A stretch of DNA of 64,000 bases from Candidatus Methylophosphatis roskildensis (GCA_016708905.1 JADJEV010000003.1:1364001-1428000), one strand, 5' to 3'. Positions 1 to 10,008 are shown, counted from the first letter of the stretch. The notes: generated by a model not told the origin, from the sequence alone. Numbers and translations are program-made.

Positions 1-890
1 AGCAGCGCCCAGTGCCAAATCTTGGGAAGCGCTGCCGGCTCGATCAGCATGCCGATGCCGACGAAGAACAGGCCGAGCAGCACATCGCGGAACGGACGGA
101 TGCTGGACTCCACTTGGTGACGGAACTCGGTCTCGCCCAGCATCATCCCCACCAGAAAGGCACCGAAGACCAATGACAGCCCCAGGCTATTGGTTGTCCA
201 CGCAGCCGCCAGCGCCACCAGCAGTGCCGTGAGAGTGAACAGCTCGGCGGAACGATTCTCGGCAACCAGGTGAAAGAGTGGACGCAATGCCCAGCGCGCG
301 GCATAGAAGACCAGGGCGAAGGCCAAGGCAGCCTTGGCCATGGCCCAGCCAAGCTCCCCGGCAAGTGTGTCAATGCCGCTGGCGGTGCCAAGCACGGGAA
401 TCAGGATCAGAAACGGCACGGCGGTGACATCCTGGAACACCGAGATGGCGAGGCCAAGCCGTCCATGCGGTGTCGCGTCCTCCCCCTGTTCGGCCAGTTG
501 CCTGCCGATAATGGTGGACGAGGATTGCGCGAAGACGGCTCCAATGACGAAGGCCACCACCGGGCTCAAGCCGGCCAGCCAGAGCAGCATGGTCACGACG
601 GCCGTCGTCAGCGCGACTTGCGCGGTGCCGAGGCCGAGAATCCTGTGGCGCATCGCGTGCAGTTGCGGCAGCGAGTAGTTGAGTCCGATCGAGAACAGCA
701 GGAAGACCACGCCGAACTCGGCAAGTACCTTGATTTCCGGGACATGCACGGTCGGTCCGACGGTGTGGGGACCAAGGATCAGGCCGACCAGCAAGTAGCC
801 CAGGCTGGACGGAACATGCAGACGATGGAAGATGACCATAATCGCCACGGCCACGCCAAGCAGCAGGATGATTTGAAGCAGATGATCCAT
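1..890 (-). CDS. CPA2-family monovalent cation:proton antiporter (partial, 3' end outside window)
   Basis: The reading frame starts at an ATG at 890 (MDHLLQIILLLGVAVAIMV...) and runs off the window start, leaving about 296 codons. The protein is a string of hydrophobic helices with KefB/KefC-type features: an N-terminal helix followed by HRLHVPSSLGYLLVGLILGP, then LLFSIGLNY, and the segment GAVFAQSSSTIIGRQLAEQG. This is the membrane transport domain of the CPA2 family, which exchanges K+ or Na+ for H+ across the inner membrane. Any C-terminal TrkA-N/RCK regulatory domain would lie outside the window, so KefB-like and simpler exchangers cannot be separated. It lies downstream of the P-type ATPase on the same strand. 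Confidence 0.85.
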   Translation of the reverse strand, partial: MDHLLQIILLLGVAVAIMVIFHRLHVPSSLGYLLVGLILGPHTVGPTVHVPEIKVLAEFGVVFLLFSIGLNYSLPQLHAMRHRILGLGTAQVALTTAVVTMLLWLAGLSPVVAFVIGAVFAQSSSTIIGRQLAEQGEDATPHGRLGLAISVFQDVTAVPFLILIPVLGTASGIDTLAGELGWAMAKAALAFALVFYAARWALRPLFHLVAENRSAELFTLTALLVALAAAWTTNSLGLSLVFGAFLVGMMLGETEFRHQVESSIRPFRDVLLGLFFVGIGMLIEPAALPKIWHWAL

Positions 891-965
891 GAGGCTATGC
901 GCTCGCTATGTTTCCTGACAGGGAACCGAAGTTCGGGACGTCATCCCGGCAATCGCCCTTGCGGC

Positions 966-995
966 TCATGAAAGCCACAGCGCCGGCTTTCATGA
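966..995 (-). terminator. Inverted repeat at the P-type ATPase stop codon
   Basis: There is a perfect 11-bp inverted repeat (966-976 and 985-995, 8-nt loop) that includes the ATPase stop codon at 990-992. It has no U-tract in either direction. It may stabilise the 3' end or attenuate readthrough into the antiporter gene rather than act as a classical terminator. Confidence 0.4.
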
Positions 996-3671
996 AACCG
1001 CCCTGCGCCGCCAGAAGACCTTCTCCGCTTCAACCGCGAACAGCACCAGCACCCCCGCCAGAACGACGCGCAGCCAGGTCTCGGCATCGAGGTGATCGGT
1101 GCCGAACAGCGCCTGTTTGAACGGCAGGTGCGTCATCGCCAGTTGCAACGCAATCAGCACCGCGATCGCTTTCAGTGCGATGCGGTTGCCGAGGAAGTCC
1201 TCTTTCGACAGCACCGAGCCGGTCAGCCGGCGGCAGTTGAAGAGGTAGAAGATCTGGCCCATCACCAGCGTATTCACGGCGGCGGTGCGGGCGAATTCCA
1301 GGCCCATGCCGCGCTCGAGTTCCCACAGGAACATGCCAAACGAGGTGGCGACCAACAGGACGGTGACGAAACCGATGCGCCAGAGCATGAAGCCGGTCAC
1401 CAGCGGCTCCTTGGGATCGCGCGGCGGACGCGCCATCAGCCCCGGCTCGGGGCGCTCGAAGGCGATGGCCAGCGAGAGGGTAACGGCGGTCACCATGTTG
1501 ACCCACAGAATCTGCACCGGCGTAATCGGCAAGGTCATGCCCAGCAGCACCGCGATGAGCACCATCGATGCCTGAGCCACGCTGGTCGGCAGCACATAGA
1601 CGACGGCCTTGCGCAGGTTGTCCCACACCGTGCGCCCTTCCTCGACGGCCGCCGCTATGGAGGCGAAATTGTCGTCGGCGAGCACCATCTCGGCCGCCTC
1701 CTTGGCCGCCTCGGTGCCCTTGTGCCCCATCGCCACGCCCACGTCGGCACGCTTGAGCGCCGGCGCATCGTTCACACCGTCGCCGGTCATCGCCGCTACC
1801 TCGCCGTTGGCCTGCATGGCCTTGACCAACCTGAGTTTGTGTTCGGGACTGGCGCGGGCGAAGACGTCGACCTCGCGAACGGCCTGGCGCAGCGCCGCTT
1901 CGTCCATCGCCTCGACCTCGGCGCCGGACAGCGCCTTGCCGCCCGAAACCGCAAGCCCCATCGAACGAGCAATTGCGGCAGCCGTGACGGCATGGTCGCC
2001 GGTGATCATCTTCACGCGGATGCCCGCCGCGTGGCAGGCCGCCACGGCGCGGATGGCCTCGTCGCGCGGCGGGTCCATGATGCCGGCCAACGCCAGCAAC
2101 GTGAGGCCAGCCTCGACGTCGGCGAAGGCGAGTTCGCGTTTGCCCTGCTCCATCGGCTTCGCGGCGAGCGCCAGCACGCGATAACCCTCGGCGGCCAACG
2201 CGTCGATCCGCGCATGCCAGAGTGCCGGATCGATAGCTTTATCTTCCCCGTCCTCTCGCTGCCGCACACACATGCCGATTACGCGCTCGGGCGCGCCCTT
2301 GACGAAAGCGAAGGCGTGCCCGGCGTGGTCGTGATGCAGCGTCGCCATGAAACGGTGCTCGGACTCGAAGGGGATGATGTCGACGCGCGGCAGCGATTCC
2401 GACTCGAAACGTGCATCCAGCCCGGCCTTCAAGGCCAACGTCCGCAACGCTCCCTCGGTGGGGTCGCCTTCGAGCTGCCATTCCCCGTCGACCTCGCGAA
2501 GGGTCGCGTCGTTGCACAGCAGCGCGATCCGGGCGATATCCTGCAACTTCTCGGCATCGATCTCCCGGCCTTCTGATACAAAACCGCCATGCGGCGCATA
2601 GCCGACACCGGAAACCTCGATGGATTGTTCCGCTGTCGCCAGGCGCTGCACGGTCATTTCGTTTTTCGTCAGGGTGCCGGTCTTGTCGGAGCAGATCGTC
2701 GTCACCGCGCCGAGCGTCTCCACCGCCGGCATGCGGCGGATGATGGCGTTGCGGCTCGCCATGCGCTGCACGCCGATGGCCAGCGTGATGGTCATTATCG
2801 CCGGCAGGCCCTCGGGGATCGCGGCGACCGCGAGCCCCACGGCGGCAAGGAACATTTCGCCGGCCGGCTGACCATGCACCAGCATGCCGAAGGCGAGCGT
2901 GAAGCCGGCCAGCACCAGGATGCCGGCGGTGAGCCAGCGGCCGAACTGGGCCATCTGCTTGAGGAGAGGCGTGTCGACCGACTCGATTTCGGCCAGCATC
3001 CGGCCGATGCGGCCGATTTCGGTCGCATCGCCGGTGGCGACCACCACGCCGCGCCCCTGACCGAACACGACCAGCGTGCCGGAATAGGCCATGCCGGTGC
3101 GGTCGCCGATGGGCGCATCTTCGGCCACGGGATCGGTGGATTTTTCGACCGGTTCCGATTCGCCAGTCAGGGCCGCCTCCTCGATGCGCAGACTGCGTGT
3201 AGCGATCAGCCGCAGGTCGGCCGGCACCTTGTCGCCCGAGGCCAGCAGGACGATGTCGCCGGGCACCAGTTCGGCCGCGTCGATCTCCTGCCGTCGGCCA
3301 TCGCGCATCGCCATGGCACGCAGCGAGAGCATATTGCGGATGGCATCGAGCGATTTCTCCGCCTTGCCTTCCTGAATGAAGCCGATCAGGGCATTGATGA
3401 TCACCACGCCGAGAATCACGCCGGTGTCGACCCAATGTCCGAGCGCGGCAGTGACGCCGGCCGCGCCGAGCAGCACATAGATCAGGACATTGTGAAACTG
3501 GAGCAGAAAGCGCAGCAGCGGGCCGCGCTTTTTCGGCGGGGTCAGGTGGTTGGGGCCTCGCTCGGCCAGACGTCGGCTTGCTTCGGCGGCGGTCAGGCCG
3601 CCGCTATCCGTCTGCTGTTCCTTCAGGGCAACATGGGTGGCCAGGGCGTGCCAGCTCAGGCGGTTCGTGAT
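990..3671 (-). CDS. P-type (P2A-like) cation-transporting ATPase, start codon unclear
   Basis: This is an integral-membrane ATP-driven cation pump. Visible motifs are TGES in the actuator domain, PEGLPA in the metal-binding helix, the phosphorylation motif DKTGTLT, MITGDHAVTA, and the hinge GDGVNDAPALKRADVGVAMG. PEGLPA favours a Ca2+-type P2A pump, but the ion is not certain. The first ATG/GTG/TTG is a GTG at 3476 (828 aa). The frame stays open upstream to the preceding stop at 3690-3692 and encodes the expected family N-terminus (LTAAEASRRLAERGPNHLTP, then the first membrane helix). I therefore extend to an ATC at 3671 (ACG at 3668 is equally possible) behind AGGAGA, giving about 893 aa. It follows the usp gene by about 18 bp. 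Confidence 0.85.
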   Translation of the reverse strand: MTNRLSWHALATHVALKEQQTDSGGLTAAEASRRLAERGPNHLTPPKKRGPLLRFLLQFHNVLIYVLLGAAGVTAALGHWVDTGVILGVVIINALIGFIQEGKAEKSLDAIRNMLSLRAMAMRDGRRQEIDAAELVPGDIVLLASGDKVPADLRLIATRSLRIEEAALTGESEPVEKSTDPVAEDAPIGDRTGMAYSGTLVVFGQGRGVVVATGDATEIGRIGRMLAEIESVDTPLLKQMAQFGRWLTAGILVLAGFTLAFGMLVHGQPAGEMFLAAVGLAVAAIPEGLPAIMTITLAIGVQRMASRNAIIRRMPAVETLGAVTTICSDKTGTLTKNEMTVQRLATAEQSIEVSGVGYAPHGGFVSEGREIDAEKLQDIARIALLCNDATLREVDGEWQLEGDPTEGALRTLALKAGLDARFESESLPRVDIIPFESEHRFMATLHHDHAGHAFAFVKGAPERVIGMCVRQREDGEDKAIDPALWHARIDALAAEGYRVLALAAKPMEQGKRELAFADVEAGLTLLALAGIMDPPRDEAIRAVAACHAAGIRVKMITGDHAVTAAAIARSMGLAVSGGKALSGAEVEAMDEAALRQAVREVDVFARASPEHKLRLVKAMQANGEVAAMTGDGVNDAPALKRADVGVAMGHKGTEAAKEAAEMVLADDNFASIAAAVEEGRTVWDNLRKAVVYVLPTSVAQASMVLIAVLLGMTLPITPVQILWVNMVTAVTLSLAIAFERPEPGLMARPPRDPKEPLVTGFMLWRIGFVTVLLVATSFGMFLWELERGMGLEFARTAAVNTLVMGQIFYLFNCRRLTGSVLSKEDFLGNRIALKAIAVLIALQLAMTHLPFKQALFGTDHLDAETWLRVVLAGVLVLFAVEAEKVFWRRRAVS

Positions 3672-3689
3672 GACTCTCCTCGCACAACG

Positions 3690-4583
3690 TCAAGGCACTA
3701 GCAGCACGTTGCAGCCAACGTGATACAACACGTTCTGGGTGACGCTGCCCAGCAGCCGCTCGTCCCACGCCGTACCGCCATGCTTGCCAATGACGATCAG
3801 GTCTGCCCCCAAGCGCTCCGCCTGTTCGTTGAGCACAGTGGCCGGGCTGCCAAGCCGCAGCAATTTGCCGACGGATGCCTTGGCATGAACCGCTGTCAGT
3901 TGCGCCTCGACCTTTTGTTCGGCACGCGAACACTCGTCCGCACGATAGCGTTCGATGTCCTCGCTCGATGCGCCGGCCATGCGCATGCGTCCCTCGAAGG
4001 CGACGAAGTAGGCATGCACGAGCTGCATGCGGGCTCGCGGGAACCAGTGAAGGGCAAGTTGCGCGGCACGCGTCGCGTTGTCCGAGAAGTCGGTCGCCAC
4101 GATGATGTTGGCAAAGTCGGCGCGGGCGGGACAGCGTGCCAGGAGCACCGGCAACTCGGCGCGCTTCAACACCTTGAGGGCCGTGCCGCCGACGACGAAG
4201 TCGCCGATCCAGTCTTCCCCGTGCTCGCCGACGACCAGGAGTTGAGCGTCCTGCTCGCGGCCGAAGGCGGCGATCTCGCTGGCCGCCCGGCCGGTGCGGG
4301 TTTCGCCGCGTACCCGGATGCCATGCCGTTGCGCGAGTTCGCTCGTCTGCTGCGACAGGCGGTTGCGCGCGACCAGAACCGGTTCGTTGACTGCCCACCG
4401 CTCGGCTTCGTAGAGGGCCTTGATCGTCGCCCAGAAGCCGTCATTGAAAACATGCAGCAACACCAGCTCCAGGTTCCACTCCTTTGCCAGCAGCGCCGCC
4501 TGTTCGACGGCAATGTCCGAGGCCGGCGACAAATCGGTCGCGGCGATCAGTCTTTGCACGGCTTGGGGGATCGAATTGTTCAT
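3690..4583 (-). CDS. Universal stress protein with two tandem UspA domains
   Basis: The 297-aa protein starts at MNNSIPQAVQRLIAATDLSP, five bases after a GGAGG ribosome binding site; an upstream ATG at 4649 has no such support. It has two UspA repeats. The second (IIVATDFSDNATRAAQLAL) ends with the nucleotide-binding signature GKHGGTAWDERLLGSVTQNV, matching the G-2x-G-9x-G(S/T) pattern of ATP-binding Usp proteins. The first has GEHGEDWIGDFVVGGTA. Soluble cytoplasmic Usp proteins bind ATP and support survival under stress. Its position directly upstream of the cation ATPase suggests co-transcription and a link to ion stress (inference). Confidence 0.9.
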   Translation of the reverse strand: MNNSIPQAVQRLIAATDLSPASDIAVEQAALLAKEWNLELVLLHVFNDGFWATIKALYEAERWAVNEPVLVARNRLSQQTSELAQRHGIRVRGETRTGRAASEIAAFGREQDAQLLVVGEHGEDWIGDFVVGGTALKVLKRAELPVLLARCPARADFANIIVATDFSDNATRAAQLALHWFPRARMQLVHAYFVAFEGRMRMAGASSEDIERYRADECSRAEQKVEAQLTAVHAKASVGKLLRLGSPATVLNEQAERLGADLIVIGKHGGTAWDERLLGSVTQNVLYHVGCNVLLVP

Positions 4584-4800
4584 GGTGCCCTCCGATTCTT
4601 CATGGGATGTTGACCGGGATGGGAACGAGATTGCCCCCATCCCGGCCAAACATCAATCGCTGTTGTTGGCGAAGCCGAGCAGATGCAGCAGGCGTGCATC
4701 CCCATCGGCTCGCCCATGCGCCGCCCACTGTGGTTTCACAGGCGCCCGGCGATTCGGTAAGCTTGGCATCGAGCGATGAATCACGAAGGGGATAGCCATC

Positions 4801-5028
4801 ATGCCCATCTATGAATATGCGTGCGCCGCCTGCGGCAAGGAGTTCGAGCAACTGGTGCGCACGTCCTCCCCGGCACCGGCTTGCCCGGGCTGCAAGAGCA
4901 CTGACCTGCGCAAGAAGCTATCGACCTTCGCCGCAGTGAGCGGCACGGCCACCGGCGCAGGCGAACTGCCCGGCCCCTGCGGCAGTTGCGGCCACCCCGA
5001 CGGCCCGGGTGCGTGCCGCTTCAACTGA
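4801..5028 (+). CDS. FmdB-family zinc ribbon protein
   Basis: This 75-aa protein begins MPIYEYACAACGKEFEQLV, the hallmark of the FmdB putative regulatory family. CAAC and CPGC pairs form the N-terminal zinc ribbon, and a second Cys cluster (CGSCGHPDGPGAC) lies at the C-terminus. An AAGGGGAT ribosome binding site precedes the ATG. The family was named for a putative formamidase regulator, but most members have no established role. It is a single-gene unit here. Confidence 0.85.
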   Translation: MPIYEYACAACGKEFEQLVRTSSPAPACPGCKSTDLRKKLSTFAAVSGTATGAGELPGPCGSCGHPDGPGACRFN

Positions 5029-5260
5029 AGCCCGGCGCATAGCCCGCGTAGGGTGCAATCGGTATTGCGCCGAATGAACAACTGCGGGGCAAGCCGCGTC
5101 GCGTATCGACACCGCACTCGCTGTCTTCCACATGGCGTCGAACTCCGCACCCTGCCGGGCGAGACCGGCGCCGCGGTCGCATTTCAACCTACGCGGGAAC
5201 GTTCGAAAGCTTCACCCCCACCCAGCCCCTGCGAGGGGAAGGGAACGTCCGGTCGAATCG

Positions 5261-5296
5261 CGGAGAACCAGCATCCATGCGGGTGTCCGGGCAGGT
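5261..5296 (-). repeat. Dispersed palindromic repeat, copy D (half element)
   Basis: Read on the minus strand this stretch gives TGCCCGGACACCCGCATGGA. That closely matches the left arm of copy C at 47.9 kb (TGCCCGGAGACCGCATGGAT) and the arms of copy B. Only one arm is recognisable. It lies between the FmdB gene and the argG terminator, in a 346-bp stretch (5029-5374) where I see no gene. Confidence 0.5.
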
Positions 5297-5327
5297 GCGG
5301 GGCGCCGGTTCGGCGCGCGAACGCGAA

Positions 5328-5351
5328 ACGGCCGGCGCACAGGCCGGCCGT
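5328..5351 (-). terminator. Rho-independent-like terminator of the arg operon
   Basis: A perfect 9-bp GC-rich stem (5328-5336 and 5343-5351) with a 6-nt loop lies 24 bp beyond the argG stop. On the minus strand it is followed by only a short T run. It plausibly ends argD-argF-argG transcripts. Confidence 0.6.
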
Positions 5352-5374
5352 TGGTCACCCGAGAAATGCGCGTA

Positions 5375-6600
<1,226 letters not shown>

Positions 6601-6604
<4 letters not shown>

Positions 6605-7542
6605 TGTCGTTCCAAAAATTTACCCGTTACCCTGCCCAGCAGCAGGAATTCCATCAGCGCCTTCTGCGCATGCAGGCGGTTCTCGGCCTCTTCCCAGACC
6701 ACACTGTTGGGACCGTCGATCACTTCGGCGGCGACCTCCTCGCCGCGATGGGCAGGCAGGCAGTGCATGAACAGCGCGTCGGGGTTGGCCGCCTTCATCA
6801 TTTCTGTATCGACCTGCCAGTCGGCGAAGGCCTTCAGCCGCGCCTCGTTTTCGGCTTCGAAGCCCATGCTGGTCCACACGTCGGTGGTCACCAGATCGGC
6901 GCCACTGGCCGCCTCCATCGGGTCGGCGAACTGCTGGAAATGGCCGGTGCCGTGCAGATTGGCGCGCTCGGGCTCGACTTCGTAGCCGGGCGGTGTCGAC
7001 ACGCGCACCTGGAAATCGAGCACCTCGGCGGCCTGCAGCCAGGTGTTGCAGACGTTGTTGGAATCGCCGATCCAGGCCACCGTCTTGGCGCGAATGTCGC
7101 CGCGCTGCTCGATGTAGGTGTAGATGTCGGCGAGGATCTGGCACGGATGATACTCGTTGGTCAGGCCGTTGATCACCGGCACGCGCGAGTTGGCGGCGAA
7201 GCGCTCGATGATGGTCTGCTCGAAGGTGCGGATCATCACGATGTCGCTCATGCGCGAGATCACCTGCGCGGCGTCTTCCACCGGCTCGCCACGGCCGAGT
7301 TGCGAATCGCGCGTGTTGAGGTAGATCGCGGTGCCGCCCAACTGGTGCATGCCGGCTTCGAAGGAAAGCCGCGTGCGCGTGCTCTGCTTTTCGAAGATCA
7401 TCACCAGCGTGCGATCGACCAGCGGCCAGTATTGTTGGTACGACTTGAACTGCTGCTTGATCCAGGCGCTGCGCGCGAAGATGTGCTCGAACTCCTCGCG
7501 GCTGAAATCGTTGAACTGCAGGAAGTGCCTGGGGGCGGCCAT
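6601..7542 (-). CDS. argF: Ornithine carbamoyltransferase
   Basis: It transfers the carbamoyl group of carbamoyl phosphate to ornithine, forming citrulline. The 313-aa protein has the carbamoyl-phosphate site STRTRLSFE near residue 55, the [11 protein letters not shown] segment in the middle, and the ornithine-binding loop [13 protein letters not shown] near residue 260. It is the middle gene of argD-argF-argG: 10 bp after the argD stop and overlapping argG by four bases. Cytoplasmic, trimeric in the family. Confidence 0.97.
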
Positions 7543-7552
7543 CGTGTTGTGG

Positions 7553-8725
7553 TCAGGCGGCGAGGAAACGCACGATCAGCGGCGTCAGCCCATCGACCAG
7601 CAAGCGGACCTGCTGATCCGAGAAGATCAGCGGCGGCAGCAGCCGGATGACCTTGTCGTTGGTGACGTTGATCAGCAGGCCCGCCTCGAGCGCGTGCCTG
7701 ACCAGATCGCCGCACGGGCGGTCGAGCTCGATGCCGATCATCAGCCCGACACCGCGAATGTCCGCCACGCCCGCGGTGCCACCCAGCGACTCGCGAAAAC
7801 CCTTGCGGATCGCCTCGCCAGTCCGCGCCGCATGATTCATCAGGTCGTCGTCCTCGATGGCGCGAATCGTGGTAAGGCCGGCCGTGCAGGCGAACGGATT
7901 GCCGCCGAAGGTCGAGCCGTGATTGCCTGGCTTGAAGGTGCCGGCCGCCCTGCCGCCAGCGAGGCAGGCGCCGATCGGCACGCCGGAACCGAGGCCCTTG
8001 GCGAGCGTCAGCACATCGACCTGTATGCCGGCGTGCAGGTGGCCGAACCACTTGCCGGTGCGGCCCATGCCGCACTGGACTGCGTCGAGGATCAGCAGCC
8101 AGTCGCGCTCGTCGCACAGGCGGCGCAACGCGCGCAGGTAATCGTGATCGGCAATGTTGATGCCGCCCTCGCCCTGGATCGATTCGAGCATGACGGCGAC
8201 AACGTTCTTGTTGTGGGCAGCGAGTTGTTCGACGGCCGCGATATCGTTGTAAGGCACGCGCGCGAAACCCCTGACCAGCGGCTCGAATCCGGCCTGCACC
8301 TTGCGGCTGCCGGTGGCCGACAGCGTCGCCAGCGTGCGGCCGTGAAAGGCCTTCTCCATCACCACGATGGCTGGCAGGTCGATGGCCCTGCCATGGCCGT
8401 AAAGACGCGCGAGCTTGATCGCCGCCTCGTTGGCCTCGCAGCCGGAATTGCAGAAAAAGACCTCGTCGAGCCCGGAAATTTCGGCAAGCTTGTCGGACAG
8501 AGCCTCCTGCTGCGGCACGCGATACAGATTGGAGGTGTGGATCAGCCTGCCCGCCTGATGAGACAGCGCTTGCACCATCCTGGGATGCGCGTGGCCGAGC
8601 GTATTGACCGCAATGCCGGCCAGCGCATCCAGATAACGCTTGCCTTCGGTGTCAAAGAGCCACGCGCCTTCCCCGTGCGAAAACGCGACGGGCAGGCGGT
8701 TGTAGGTATCCATCATATGAGACAT
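7553..8725 (-). CDS. argD: Acetylornithine aminotransferase
   Basis: This PLP-dependent class III aminotransferase converts N-acetylglutamate semialdehyde to N-acetylornithine, and it may also act in lysine synthesis. I start at MSHMMDTYNRLPVAFSHGEG (390 aa), which matches the family N-terminus and follows GGGAGCGAGAG. A longer TTG-initiated frame reaches 8923 but adds unrelated low-complexity sequence. The PLP lysine lies in LTLAKGLGSGVPIGA, and NSGCEANEAAIKLAR is the cofactor phosphate region. It is the first gene of the arg operon and faces the ParA-like gene divergently. Confidence 0.95.
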   Translation of the reverse strand: MSHMMDTYNRLPVAFSHGEGAWLFDTEGKRYLDALAGIAVNTLGHAHPRMVQALSHQAGRLIHTSNLYRVPQQEALSDKLAEISGLDEVFFCNSGCEANEAAIKLARLYGHGRAIDLPAIVVMEKAFHGRTLATLSATGSRKVQAGFEPLVRGFARVPYNDIAAVEQLAAHNKNVVAVMLESIQGEGGINIADHDYLRALRRLCDERDWLLILDAVQCGMGRTGKWFGHLHAGIQVDVLTLAKGLGSGVPIGACLAGGRAAGTFKPGNHGSTFGGNPFACTAGLTTIRAIEDDDLMNHAARTGEAIRKGFRESLGGTAGVADIRGVGLMIGIELDRPCGDLVRHALEAGLLINVTNDKVIRLLPPLIFSDQQVRLLVDGLTPLIVRFLAA

Positions 8726-8781
8726 GGCTCTCGCTCCCGGGAACACGCGATCGATGACGAAATCCGGCGCGATAAAGCGCT

Positions 8782-8832
8782 GCGGCGGCTTGCGCCGCCC
8801 GTAAAATGCGACGGCGGCTCGCGCCGCCGTCG
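8782..8832. other. Two tandem GC hairpins in the argD upstream region
   Basis: Two neighbouring stem-loops share the arm GGCGGC/GCCGCC, with loops TTGC (first) and TCGC (second). The second has a perfect 10-bp stem (8809-8818 and 8823-8832). They lie 57-107 bp upstream of argD and would be in its leader if transcription starts farther upstream. No function can be assigned. Confidence 0.45.
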
Positions 8833-8953
8833 TGTTCGTAGTTCGGGATATTAAGTCAAAAGCCCCTGCTTGTGTATAGTCGGCGCCGCCCGAACGCCGG
8901 CTTTCTGCAAGGGTCTTCGGCAAATTTTCGGCAAAGGCTCAGGAGGGAATTCG

Positions 8954-9721
8954 ATGCGGGTGGCAGTGTTCAATCAGAAAGGCGGCGTCGGCAAGACGAC
9001 GACCGCGCTCAACCTCGCGGCTGGGCTCGCGCTCGGCTTTCACCCGGTTCGGTTGATCGATCTCGATCCGCAGGCGCACCTTTCTGCGATTCGTGGCGCG
9101 CCACCGGCCGACTGGCGGCAGTCGATCTACGCCCATTTCCCCGAGAGCACACCGTTGCACGAACTCGAAGTCGATTGGGAGGGCCTGGGCCGCTTCATTC
9201 CCTCGCATTCCGAGCTGATGAAGGTGGATTCGGCTTTCGGCAAGGGGCCGGAAGTGCTCGAACGCCTGAATCGTGGCATGCGCGACCTCGACCGCTCCGC
9301 ACCACGTCGCCTGACCATCATCGACTGCTGCCCCTACCTCGGCGTGCTGGCACTGAACGCGATCTTTGCCGCTGATGGCCTGATCGTACCGGTCAGTTCG
9401 GACTATTTGTCGATGCGCGGCGCCGAGCAGATCGAGCGCACCCTCAAGGCCCTGGAACCGGTGCTGCGTCGCCGCGTGGAACGTCGCTACCTGCTGACCC
9501 GATTCGATCGCCGACGGAGGATGAGCTTCGAGGTCGAATCGCGGATGCGGGAAAGTTTCGGCCGCGATGTCTGCGAGACGACAATCTCGGAGAACGTGGC
9601 AGTGGCAGAAAGCCCTGCAGTGAACCGGCACATCTTCGCCCACGCCGCGTCCAGCCGCGGCGCAGAGGATTACGCCAAGCTGATCGACGAACTGTCGTCG
9701 CAGCGCTTTCTTCGGGGATAG
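8954..9721 (+). CDS. ParA/MinD-type ATPase, orphan
   Basis: This 255-aa protein starts at MRVAVFNQKGGVGKTTTALN behind a strong AGGAGGG site; the deviant Walker A motif KGGVGKTT is diagnostic of the ParA/Soj/MinD family. DLDPQAHLS follows as switch I, and TIIDCCPYLG corresponds to the Walker B region. Such ATPases form ATP-dependent dimers that position DNA or protein cargo. No ParB-type partner or centromere-like repeat array is visible nearby, so it is probably not the chromosomal partition protein. Its cargo is unknown. Confidence 0.85.
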   Translation: MRVAVFNQKGGVGKTTTALNLAAGLALGFHPVRLIDLDPQAHLSAIRGAPPADWRQSIYAHFPESTPLHELEVDWEGLGRFIPSHSELMKVDSAFGKGPEVLERLNRGMRDLDRSAPRRLTIIDCCPYLGVLALNAIFAADGLIVPVSSDYLSMRGAEQIERTLKALEPVLRRRVERRYLLTRFDRRRRMSFEVESRMRESFGRDVCETTISENVAVAESPAVNRHIFAHAASSRGAEDYAKLIDELSSQRFLRG

Positions 9722-9727
9722 ATCTGG

Positions 9728-9946
9728 TCAGCCGTACTGGCGCTGAGGCCCGCCGGATGGGGAAACACTGACGCTGGCTTCGACCTGGGCGCTGTGGTTT
9801 TCGAGGATCACGCAGTCGCGATAAAGCTGCTGAACCTTGCGTTCGGCATCGGCCGCACTCCGCCCCGGGATTTGCAGGTTCTCGACGACGAGGCCTGCAC
9901 GGGTGCGAATGCGAAAAGCGAATCTTCGGGTTGCTGAGGCTTGCAT
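9728..9946 (-). CDS. Small conserved-looking hypothetical protein
   Basis: The 72-aa protein (MQASATRRFAFRIRTRAGLV...) is not recognised. It is basic at the N-terminus and has a central helix-like segment (RSAADAERKVQQLYRDCVI) and a polar tail, with no membrane helix or signal peptide. Support for a real gene is good for its size: a GCAGGA ribosome binding site and, 34 bases upstream, a near-consensus sigma70 promoter (TTGATA, 17 bp, TATACT). It converges on the ParA-like gene with 6 bp between stops. Confidence 0.65.
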   Translation of the reverse strand: MQASATRRFAFRIRTRAGLVVENLQIPGRSAADAERKVQQLYRDCVILENHSAQVEASVSVSPSGGPQRQYG

Positions 9947-9979
9947 GAAAAGTCCTGCGATTTCAAACTACTGAACAAA

Positions 9980-10008
9980 AGTATAGGATTCCTTTCTGGC
10001 GATATCAA
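9980..10008 (-). promoter_or_regulatory. Sigma70-type promoter for the 72-aa gene
   Basis: On the minus strand TTGATA (10008-10003) and TATACT (9985-9980) are separated by 17 bp, one of the best consensus matches in the window. The surrounding 9947-10120 stretch is noticeably AT-rich compared with its neighbours and holds no other gene that I can support. Confidence 0.65.

Noticed and set aside
1092..2576. Long plus-strand open frame (494 codons) opposite the P-type ATPase
   Set aside because: It is an antisense shadow: His/Gln/Arg-rich with no family features, while the minus strand encodes a well-conserved ATPase.
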